From contig NZ_JAAJBV010000013.1 of assembly GCF_011392075.1 (NCBI RefSeq), positions 1 to 59,432 on the forward strand: DNA of 59,432 nt. The letters run 5' to 3'. The translations under genes and the position numbers were made by a program. Below the pieces are notes generated by a model that saw nothing but the letters and a program-made list of their open reading frames with translations, was not told the origin of the DNA and did no database searches. Positions 1 through 7,604 of the stretch are shown piece by piece (the first letter of the stretch is position 1; each line of letters starts with the position of its first letter). The stretch comes from Flavobacterium celericrescens (GTDB taxonomy: Bacteria > Bacteroidota > Bacteroidia > Flavobacteriales > Flavobacteriaceae).

Positions 1-3000
1 GTGCATCATTTGTTACACTAACTACCGAACAATTGTCTGTAGTTACAGCATTTCCTAATACCAAGCCTGTTGTTGTACAACCTGTATTAGTAGTTGTATT
101 GATAGCAATTGGTGCTACGATAGTAGGCAACTCGTTATCTTCTACCGTTACAACTTGAGTAGCTGTTGCAGTGTTACCTGAACCATCAACTACCGTCCAT
201 GTTACAGTTGTATTACCTATTGAGAATGAAGCTGGTGCATCATTACTTACACTTACTACTGAACAGTTGTCTGATGTAACTGGTGTACCTAAAACAACGT
301 TTATTGCATAACAATCATCATTTGTATTGATCGTAATAGCTGCTGGTGCTGTAATTGTTGGTACAACAACATCTGTTACTGTAACTAATTGTGTAGCAGT
401 AGCCGTATTACCTGAACCATCTACTACAGTCCATGTTACAGTGGTTGTGCCTAATGGGAACACTGCTGGTGCATCATTGCTTACACTTACTATTGAACAG
501 TTGTCTGATGTAACTGGTGTACCTAATGTTACTCCTGTTGCTGTACAATCTGTATCTGTATTTACGTTCACTGCTGATGGTGCGGTGATTGTTGGTAAAG
601 TTGTATCGCTTACTGTTACTGTTGCTGTTCCAGTTGAGGAATTACCATTTGTATCGGTTACCGTTAATATTACTGTATTAGCTCCTAAGTCATCACATGT
701 AAATGCATTTGGGCTAACACTCATACTTGCTATTTGAGCATTATCGGTTGAACCATTATTTACTTGATTTGCAGTAACACTAACTAAACCATTACTATCT
801 AAATTGACATTAATATTTTGAGTATTTACTACAGGATTTACTGTATCAATTATTGTTACTTGAACAGTAGTATAATCTGTGTTTCCAGAAGAATCTGTTA
901 TTACAAGAATTACATTATTTACACCAACATTTGATGGTCCAAATATATTTGGAGATGCTGTTAGTGTATAGTTACAATTGTCATTTGAGCCATTATCAAT
1001 AAGTGCTGGATCTAATATTAATTGACCATTTACGTCTAATGATAACGTGATATTCTGTCCGATTGCTATAGGATTAATAACATCAACCACAGTAACAGTT
1101 ACCGATTGAGTTGAACTATTTCCGTTGTTGTCTACTACTGTAATATCTATAGTATTAGTTCCTAAGTGAGAACAATCGAAATTCGTTTGACTTAAAGACA
1201 TTGAAGCTATGCTACAATTATCATAGCTACCTGTGTTAATATCATTAGCTGTGATAGTAGCTGCTCCAGCAGCATTGAGTTGAATCGTAATGTTTTGAGC
1301 CAATATAGTTGGGTCAATATTGTCTTCAACAGTTACTACTGCGGTATTTGAGCTTGAGTTACCTTTTACGTCAGTCACTGTTAATGTTACGGTATTATTA
1401 CCCACATTAGAACAGTTAAAAGAAGTGGTGTCTAGAGTAATACTGTCAATATCACAATTATCTGAAGAACCGCTATCAATCATTCCTGTAGTAATATTTG
1501 CATTACCACTAGAATCAAGTTGTATTGTAACGTTTTGTGTTACTACAGTAGGAACCACTGTGTCGTCAATTGTTACAGTGAAACTTTCAGAAACTGATAA
1601 TCCTTCTTGATCTTCTACTACTACAGTAATAGTTGTTGTTCCAAACTGTCCTGATACAGGAGTTACTGTAATATCTTTAGTAGCACCAGTACCTGTGATG
1701 GTAATTTGATTGTTAGGAACTAAACTTGTATTAGAAGAAGTTGCTGTTACTGTCATGTTAGCAACAGGCGTTGTATCGTCGCTAATTGTAAATGATTGAG
1801 CCGAAGTTGTTTGATTAAAACAACTATTGAAATCATTAATAGAAGTTACCGTTGGAGGTATATTTAAAATTCTAGTTAAACAACTTTCTATTAATCTAAC
1901 AGCGTGTGTATTTACAGCACCACCAGTAGCAGCAGTAAATCCGAAATATGCGTTTTGATTACCGCTAAATATGCTATTTACAATATCAATAGTTTGGTTG
2001 TATCTTAAACTTCCATCGTAATATACTTTTAAGTTATTAGTACCAGCTGTCCAGCTAACTTCAAAATCATGCCATACATTATCTTCAATATTTCCAAGAT
2101 CAATAGGGCTAGTATGATTTGCTGTATCCCCATTAGTCATAATGGCCATATGGTCATTTGAGTAAGGGTCTCCTGGACTGTTATAATAAGTATCAAACTC
2201 AACTGCAATAGAAGGATTAATACCAGCATATCCAATTCCTCCACCTGCAGAACCTTCGTTACTACTTAGCGGTTGAATTACAAATGCTAATCCATCTGCT
2301 CCTGCATCACTATTTCCAAAATATAATTGAGATTTTACTCTAAAATCTTTGGTTAAATCTAAACGGTCGGTGCTCCATAATGCGCCAAATTGATTTCCTG
2401 TAGCTGTAGTCAAAGTTACATCGCTACCTGATATAGATGCGTTTCCTCTTAAAATCATATCATCTGCATTAAAACCATAACAAGTTAAAGCATTTAATTC
2501 TAGAGTAGTAGTATCCATACAAGAACCGTTAGTTCCAGTAATAGTATAAGTAGTATTGTTAAAACCATCTGCTGGTGTTCCAGAAATTATACCTGTGCTA
2601 GCATTAATTGTTAATCCTAAAGGTAACGCTGGAGAAATTGTCCATGAAGTTACAGCACCACCTGAATTAGAAGGTGTAATAGGAGTAATTGTATTTCCAG
2701 AGAATAGTGTATAAGCACTTTGAGCGTATGAAATATTTGGGTCTGGAATTGCTGTTATTGTGAATAATTGAGAAATTTCACAACCATTAGCATCAGTAAC
2801 CGTCACCGTATAAGTACCTGCTGTTAATCCTGTAGCAGAAGCGGCAGTACCTCCAGAAGGTGACCAAGAATAGGTGTATGCACCAGTACCACCAGAAATT
2901 GTAACAGAAGCTGCTGCATTATTAGCCCCAGGACATGATTCTTGAGTTTGTGAATTTGATGCAACCACTAAAGCAGTAGGTTGTGTCACTGTGAAATTCT

Positions 3001-4993
3001 GTGAAGTTGTACATCCGTTAGCATCTGTAACTGTACATGTCCAAGTACCAGCCGTTAAACCAGTTACGGAAACTGTTCCGTCTCCTGTTGGATTTCCTGG
3101 TGTCCAGTTATATGTATATCCTCCTGCTCCACCTGTAGCTGTGTTTACACTAGCAGCTCCATTTGAACCACCAAAACAAGATACGTTAGTTTGTGAAGCT
3201 GCTGTTAATGCTAAAGCCGCTGGTTGTGTTACTGTGAAATTTTGTGAAGTTGTACATCCATTAGCATCTGTAACGGTACATGTCCAAGTACCAGCCGTTA
3301 AACCAGTTACGGAAACTGTTCCGTCACCTGTTGGGTTACCTGGGGTCCAGTTATAAGTATATCCTCCTGCTCCACCTGAAGCTGCATTAACACTAGCTGC
3401 TCCGTTTGAACCACCATTACATGACACGTTGGTTTGTGAAGCCGCTGTTAAAGTTAGTGCAGTTGGTTGAGTTACTGTAAAGTTTTGAGATGCAGTACAT
3501 CCGTTAGCATCTGTAACAGTACATGTCCATGCCCCGGCTGTCAATCCAGTCACAGAAGCAGTTCCATCACCTGTAGGGTTACCTGGTGTCCAATTATATG
3601 TGTAACCAGTAGTTCCTCCAGAAACTGATACAGAAGCTGCTCCATTCGAACCTCCAAAACAAGATACGTTAGTTTGAGATAAAGCAGATACTGCTAAAGC
3701 AGTTGGTTGTGTTATGGTAAAATTTTGTGTAGCTGTACATCCGTTGACATCAGTTACAGTAACTGTATATGTTCCTGCGGATAAACCTGAAGCTGTTGCT
3801 GCAGTTCCGCCAGATGGTGACCACGAATAAGAGTAAGGCGCAGTAGTACCTGAGGCACTTACTGTAGCAGAACCGTTTGTCCCTCCATTACACGAAACAT
3901 TTGTTTGTGAAACCGCACTAGCTATTAATGAAGAACAAGGAGGTAATGTTGTAAATGTACCATCACCAATATTTGTAGTTCCAATCGAATTTGTTGCGTA
4001 AGCTCTAAAATAATATACTGTTCCTGGTAAAAGTCCTGTCAAATTTGTTGACATAGCACCTGTAGTTCCAGTAATTATAGTATTATTAGATGTTGGGTTT
4101 GGGGTTAATCCATAATAAAAACCCCTACTTGTTACAGTTGTACTTCCCTCACTTGTGACATTAGCATTTAAAGTCGCTGTTGTAAAAGATACATTGGAAG
4201 CACTAAGGCTAGACAGTTGTGGTGGTGAATTCTGAGCAAAATTAGCAGTAATTGTTTTTGCCTGATCTACAGTAACTGTTAAGGGATTTGTACTTCCCGA
4301 AGCATCACCAGACCAACCTATAAAAGTTTGAGGAGCAATAGGTGTTGCAGTTAAAGTTACATTTGTGTTTAATCCAAAATTAGCAAAATTTAAATTTGTT
4401 GCTGTATTAATTCCTGAAGGGTTACTCACAACATTTCCAGTACCTGTTTTATTAACTGTTAGCTGTATAGGATCAACTCCACCTTGAACAGATGTACCAA
4501 AATCAAATGTATTACCATAAGGATAATTACCACACAATTGAGGTGAAGCACTATACTGCATAATCAATCGCATTCTAACAGGGCCATTAAATGCTCCAAG
4601 CGGTACAGTTATATTTCCTGAAAAAGTATATGTTGTATTATTTACAACATAATTTTGATCAAATACTAACTCACCAGCATCTTCTAAATTCCCATTATTA
4701 TTAAAATCAATCCACAACTTTACGAATTGCTGGTAAGGTCCATTTGTTTGAACAACCACACTCAATGGCACAATAGTTCCAGCCTGTAATATTGGCATAG
4801 GTGTACTAGAATAATCATAATATCCTGGGCCAGTATAAGTGGTGTTCCCTTGAAAATAAACACCATTTAACGTAACAGAATTTACTCTTTCATAACCAAA
4901 ACTTGTTGAAGTAGATGCACACAATGCTGTTTGTGCGTAATTGTTTTTAAATGCAAAAAACAAGATTATTAATAAAATAATTTTTCTTTTCAT
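1..4993 (-). CDS. Giant secreted SprB-repeat/HYR adhesin, partial (3' end outside window)
   Basis: The frame is open from an ATG at 4993 to the window edge, at least 1,664 codons. I checked that the start, the repeat region and the edge are all in the same frame. The protein begins with a signal peptide ending near NNYAQ. It then has a GEVED-like segment (WIDFNNNGNLEDAGE, about residue 90), a fibronectin III-like domain (about 260-348), five SprB repeats (about 355-746), a putative Ig segment (about 765-835), a legume-lectin-like domain (about 838-1040), and cadherin/HYR-type repeats to the edge, many with a DNCS core. SprB-type proteins are cell-surface adhesins exported by the type IX system and moved by the gliding machinery. 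That this protein is a type IX cargo is inference, because the C-terminal sorting domain lies outside the window. The gene starts 4 nt after the stop of the 177-residue secreted protein, so the two are probably cotranscribed. Confidence 0.9.
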   Translation of the reverse strand, partial: MKRKIILLIILFFAFKNNYAQTALCASTSTSFGYERVNSVTLNGVYFQGNTTYTGPGYYDYSSTPMPILQAGTIVPLSVVVQTNGPYQQFVKLWIDFNNNGNLEDAGELVFDQNYVVNNTTYTFSGNITVPLGAFNGPVRMRLIMQYSASPQLCGNYPYGNTFDFGTSVQGGVDPIQLTVNKTGTGNVVSNPSGINTATNLNFANFGLNTNVTLTATPIAPQTFIGWSGDASGSTNPLTVTVDQAKTITANFAQNSPPQLSSLSASNVSFTTATLNANVTSEGSTTVTSRGFYYGLTPNPTSNNTIITGTTGAMSTNLTGLLPGTVYYFRAYATNSIGTTNIGDGTFTTLPPCSSLIASAVSQTNVSCNGGTNGSATVSASGTTAPYSYSWSPSGGTAATASGLSAGTYTVTVTDVNGCTATQNFTITQPTALAVSALSQTNVSCFGGSNGAASVSVSGGTTGYTYNWTPGNPTGDGTASVTGLTAGAWTCTVTDANGCTASQNFTVTQPTALTLTAASQTNVSCNGGSNGAASVNAASGGAGGYTYNWTPGNPTGDGTVSVTGLTAGTWTCTVTDANGCTTSQNFTVTQPAALALTAASQTNVSCFGGSNGAASVNTATGGAGGYTYNWTPGNPTGDGTVSVTGLTAGTWTCTVTDANGCTTSQNFTVTQPTALVVASNSQTQESCPGANNAAASVTISGGTGAYTYSWSPSGGTAASATGLTAGTYTVTVTDANGCEISQLFTITAIPDPNISYAQSAYTLFSGNTITPITPSNSGGAVTSWTISPALPLGLTINASTGIISGTPADGFNNTTYTITGTNGSCMDTTTLELNALTCYGFNADDMILRGNASISGSDVTLTTATGNQFGALWSTDRLDLTKDFRVKSQLYFGNSDAGADGLAFVIQPLSSNEGSAGGGIGYAGINPSIAVEFDTYYNSPGDPYSNDHMAIMTNGDTANHTSPIDLGNIEDNVWHDFEVSWTAGTNNLKVYYDGSLRYNQTIDIVNSIFSGNQNAYFGFTAATGGAVNTHAVRLIESCLTRILNIPPTVTSINDFNSCFNQTTSAQSFTISDDTTPVANMTVTATSSNTSLVPNNQITITGTGATKDITVTPVSGQFGTTTITVVVEDQEGLSVSESFTVTIDDTVVPTVVTQNVTIQLDSSGNANITTGMIDSGSSDNCDIDSITLDTTSFNCSNVGNNTVTLTVTDVKGNSSSNTAVVTVEDNIDPTILAQNITIQLNAAGAATITANDINTGSYDNCSIASMSLSQTNFDCSHLGTNTIDITVVDNNGNSSTQSVTVTVVDVINPIAIGQNITLSLDVNGQLILDPALIDNGSNDNCNYTLTASPNIFGPSNVGVNNVILVITDSSGNTDYTTVQVTIIDTVNPVVNTQNINVNLDSNGLVSVTANQVNNGSTDNAQIASMSVSPNAFTCDDLGANTVILTVTDTNGNSSTGTATVTVSDTTLPTITAPSAVNVNTDTDCTATGVTLGTPVTSDNCSIVSVSNDAPAVFPLGTTTVTWTVVDGSGNTATATQLVTVTDVVVPTITAPAAITINTNDDCYAINVVLGTPVTSDNCSVVSVSNDAPASFSIGNTTVTWTVVDGSGNTATATQVVTVEDNELPTIVAPIAINTTTNTGCTTTGLVLGNAVTTDNCSVVSVTNDA
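2750..3935 (-). repeat. Five tandem SprB repeats inside the adhesin gene
   Basis: Five tandem units of about 80 codons are visible. Each contains SQTNVSC, a glycine-rich stretch, NWTPG or SWSPSGG, GLTAG and VTDANGC. Equivalent points fall at 2988, 3231, 3474 and 3714, giving periods of 243, 243 and 240 nt. The first 147 nt of the units at 2988 and 3231 differ at about eight positions, so they duplicated recently or are being homogenised. The outer units are more diverged. Confidence 0.88.
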
Positions 4994-4997
4994 CTTC

Positions 4998-5531
4998 TTA
5001 ATTTGATTTATTTGATAACCAATTCTCTTTTTCAGATTTACTCATCTTTATAGAAACTGCTTTAGTTTCTGTAATTAATTTTTCTATCTGTGAGTAAGTG
5101 ATTTTATTCTCATTTTTATTTTCAGAAATAATCCATGCTACATTTAAAGGTAGTCCATGGTCGATTTGAATAAAAAAGTTTAATTTAACAATACCTTTAA
5201 AAAAATAAATTCTTTCAAAACTATCTTCTAAAACGGATAGATTAAATAAATAAAAATCATTATTCTTATCTGTCAAAAGATGTATTAAATTTCTATTTTC
5301 AAATTTAATTTCAGAAATCTGAGAAATTACAGATGGATTTAAACTTTCGAAATTTCCATCATACTTTATGGGTTGATTTAATCCCGAACTCAACTTTAAG
5401 TCAGAACTTGATAAAGTTGAATTTGAATCTGTAACAATGTAAGCTTTACTATCCGTTTGCTTGCCATTTTTCTCTTGTGCCTGTATACTGATGTATAACA
5501 ACAAAAAGAGAATTTTGAAAATTTGTTTCAT
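4998..5531 (-). CDS. Secreted protein of unknown function, upstream of the adhesin
   Basis: This encodes a 177-residue protein that I do not recognise. Residues 1-18 (MKQIFKILFLLLYISIQAQ) form a typical Bacteroidota signal peptide with no lipobox cysteine, so the product is probably periplasmic or secreted. The mature part is rich in Ser, Asn and Lys, has no cysteines, and ends in a Lys/Glu-rich helix. The middle region (about residues 60-140) alternates hydrophobic residues as a small beta-rich domain might. The stop lies 4 nt before the ATG of the giant adhesin on the same strand, which suggests one transcript and a possible role in adhesin export, folding or anchoring. That role is inference from position only. 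Confidence 0.75.
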   Translation of the reverse strand: MKQIFKILFLLLYISIQAQEKNGKQTDSKAYIVTDSNSTLSSSDLKLSSGLNQPIKYDGNFESLNPSVISQISEIKFENRNLIHLLTDKNNDFYLFNLSVLEDSFERIYFFKGIVKLNFFIQIDHGLPLNVAWIISENKNENKITYSQIEKLITETKAVSIKMSKSEKENWLSNKSN

Positions 5532-6551
5532 AGTTATAATTTAATTTTGTGAGATTTTTTTTATAATATGTATTCTAAATTGTGTGAGTTTATCTTTACA
5601 TTCTTCTAAGCTTTGAGTTGCTTATTCATGTTGACATTTCCATTCACAATTGAATTTTATAGGAGTTTCAATTCAATTGAAAGTGATTTTTTGTCATTAA
5701 CTAGGGTAGTTATCTCCATGACATAATTGTGCTTATGAAGTCATTTTTTTTCGCATAATTGTTTTTTGTTTAGTTTGATTTATATATCAAAGCTATTCGA
5801 TATTTTAACAAATGCATTCTAAATGAAGGGGAATCTAACTGCTTAATTTACAGCTAGAAAAATAGAAGTATAAGTGTATTAATTTTAAGAATAAGTGTGT
5901 AATTTCCTATTTCATAATCGATTTTACTGCTTTTTTAACACTAAATATCTGATTTTGTGCTATTTAGACACTAGTCATTTTTTTAGTGAGGGCGAAAATA
6001 GATTAATAAGATAAAAATTACAGCATATTAGTAAATGTAAAAAAAAAATGTATGATTGATTTAAAAAATGTTTTTTTGATTTTTATGATCTAAATTAAAG
6101 TCTACTGAAAAAAGATCGTTTTTATCTTAACTCTTAATTTTTGGAATTTATCGCTAAAAGCTATTATTTTGATCTTGATAAATCATTTTCTATCATTTTT
6201 TTGATAAGCATAAAAACTTGACAATAAAGCCCTAAAAAAAAAGTACAGAATTTTGAAAAAAATTACTTTTTTTATTTCATTAAAATCGTTGCGACTGTCA
6301 TATTTTTCAGGTGCTTACAGTGTTTCGTATTTTTTTTTAAATTTATAAACTATTAATATACAGCTCTTTAAAAACCTGTATCATTTTACTAACAATAATC
6401 ATCTTTGTTAAAAAAACACACGAATTGTGAATAAGTTTGCCTTTCTTTTTTCCTACAAAATGATAAACTTTGTAAACGTCAGTTAGGCACAAAATCCGAA
6501 GCTAGTGTACTATGACAAAAAATAATTTATTCACTTCTAACACTAAAAATT
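5532..6551. other. 1.0-kb AT-rich intergenic region
   Basis: No convincing gene is visible on either strand. The stretch is very AT-rich with many T and A runs. It holds a perfect inverted repeat, TTTCAATT-C-AATTGAAA at 5666-5682, and a promoter-like box near 6432. It separates the divergent adhesin operon and HU-like gene, so it probably carries both promoters, but it is much longer than the other intergenic regions here. Confidence 0.6.
6405..6439 (+). promoter_or_regulatory. Possible promoter of the HU-like gene
   Basis: TAAGTTTG at 6432-6439 fits the Bacteroidota -7 consensus TAnnTTTG. A TTG at 6405-6407 lies 24 bp upstream, slightly longer than the usual -33 to -7 spacing. The start codon follows about 112 nt downstream, implying a long leader. 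Confidence 0.35.
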
Positions 6552-6935
6552 ATGAGTGTGAAGTATAAAGTTCTTCCAAGAAAGAACCCACAGGACTTAT
6601 TAGCGCCTGAAAAATTTTATGCCGCTGCTATTGCAGATGGGGAAACTGATTTAGACAAATTAGCCGAGCAAATTTCGTATCAATGTACGGTAACCGAATC
6701 GGATTGCTATGCTGTATTGCTATCATTAGAGCGCAATATTATCAGCGAATTAGAGCAAGGCAGAATTGTTAAATTAGGACGTTTAGGTAATTTTCAAATT
6801 GGTGTAAGCTCTGAAGGTAGAGATACAGCTGAAGAAGTAACTTCGGGTGCCATTACCAAAACCAGAATTTTATTCCGTCCAGGAAAAAGATTGCGTTCTT
6901 TATTGAATGACTTGTCATTCAGAAAAGCGAGCTAG
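6552..6935 (+). CDS. HU-related DNA-binding protein
   Basis: This encodes a 127-residue member of the HU-related family found in Bacteroidota (histone-like bacterial DNA-binding protein). The N-terminal residues 1-15 (VKYKVLPRKNPQD) are followed by the alpha-helical dimerisation part with the LAEQISYQCT and VLLSLERNI helices. The HU signature-like VKLGRLGNFQIGVSSEG lies at about residues 74-90, and a basic C-terminus (LFRPGKRLRSLLND) follows. These proteins bind DNA with little sequence specificity and bend or compact it. The gene is monocistronic: a long leader precedes it and a hairpin terminator starts 31 nt after the stop. A second copy of the sequence around its stop codon occurs 340 bp downstream. 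Confidence 0.85.
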   Translation: MSVKYKVLPRKNPQDLLAPEKFYAAAIADGETDLDKLAEQISYQCTVTESDCYAVLLSLERNIISELEQGRIVKLGRLGNFQIGVSSEGRDTAEEVTSGAITKTRILFRPGKRLRSLLNDLSFRKAS

Positions 6936-6978
6936 AACCCCGATTTTTGAGCGTAATTGTGTAGTAAGACCTCGAGTA
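6931..6978 (+). repeat. 48-bp direct repeat, copy 1 (HU gene stop codon)
   Basis: Positions 6931-6978 match 7271-7318 at 46 of 48 positions, exactly 340 bp apart. The copy starts at the last codon plus stop of the HU-like gene and runs into the left arm of its terminator. Confidence 0.9.
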
Positions 6979-7002
6979 TTCCAGTGCTCGGGGTCTTTTT
7001 TT
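6967..7002 (+). terminator. Terminator of the HU-like gene
   Basis: AGACCTCGAG (6967-6976) pairs with CTCGGGGTCT (6987-6996) with one G-T wobble and a 10-nt loop, followed by a run of seven T. This is a good intrinsic terminator for plus-strand transcription. Confidence 0.85.
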
Positions 7003-7044
7003 GTTATAATTATAACAATTTCATGCGGACGAACCGTTTCCTTT

Positions 7045-7074
7045 GTCCTGACAAAACATTTCCTTCGTCAGGAC
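7045..7074. repeat. Inverted repeat between the two 48-bp direct repeats
   Basis: GTCCTGAC at 7045-7052 and GTCAGGAC at 7067-7074 are perfect reverse complements separated by 14 nt. There is no T run immediately after the stem, so it is not a clear terminator. It lies inside the 340-bp interval bounded by the direct repeats. Confidence 0.6.
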
Positions 7075-7270
7075 GTTCCAATTATTTCATCGGGACAAAA
7101 CTTTCAACTGAAATTTTGAGGACTTTTTTTGATTTCTTTCTAAAAAAATAAAAAAAATGGTCAAAAAATATCTTTCAATCCATTCGTATCAAAAACTTTT
7201 TATCGAATTTTTTATTCTTTTCATCGAATTTTTTCTCTTCAAAAGGCATAAAAAAAGCTCAAAAAAACTG

Positions 7271-7318
7271 GCTAGAACCCCGATTTTTGAGCGTAATTTT
7301 GTAATAAGACCTCGAGTA
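7271..7318 (+). repeat. 48-bp direct repeat, copy 2
   Basis: This is a second copy of the HU-gene tail with two differences from 6931-6978. Sequence after it diverges: instead of the GC-rich terminator arm there is a short hairpin GAGTAG (7314-7319) / CTACTC (7326-7331) with no T run, so the terminator function appears lost. Confidence 0.9.
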
Positions 7319-7604
7319 GTTCCAGCTACTCTACCGAAATTATAGTGTAAATATAGTATTTATTTTGATTGTGCATGCACGATTTTATAAAATTTAACAT
7401 TGAAAATAACAACTTTTTTATTCCCTTTTTTCTCTTTTTTTTTACGTATGCTGTGAGGCTTTTTTAGTGCTTTTAAGTGCATTGAACTTATACTATTTTT
7501 GGCTATTCCCTATTTTATTTATACGTATTTATACCCAAAAAATCCTTGTACACTTGCATATTTTTCATTATGTTTGGGGATATTAGAAATTAATTATTTG
7601 CCTA

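Larger units (their letters stand above)
7003..7604. other. Intergenic region with duplicated HU tail and small hairpins
   Basis: I see no real gene here. Short open frames at 6907-7345 are low-complexity or read through the repeat. The region contains the palindrome TTATAATTATAA (7003-7014), an inverted repeat GTCCTGAC/GTCAGGAC (7045-7052 and 7067-7074), A/T runs, the second 48-bp repeat copy, a perfect palindrome GTGCATGCAC (7371-7380), and a -7-like box TATTTTTG at 7494-7501 about 100 nt before the restriction gene. Confidence 0.6.

Noticed and set aside
327..3356. Open frames on the plus strand at 327-737, 1320-1610 and 2991-3356
   Set aside because: They are antisense to the giant adhesin; their valine- and threonine-rich translations are the mirror of its repeats and include no start context or family.
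2750..3935. Regular repeats suggestive of a CRISPR array
   Set aside because: The units are about 240 nt long, contiguous and encode SprB domains; there are no short repeats with unique spacers and no cas genes.
6512..6568. An 18-codon frame (ATG at 6512) overlapping the HU-like start, possible leader peptide
   Set aside because: Too short, with no attenuator hairpin or regulatory codon run; probably chance.
6907..7345. Short open frames in the gap after the HU-like gene
   Set aside because: They run through the terminator and the 48-bp repeat and have low-complexity Lys/Phe-rich translations.
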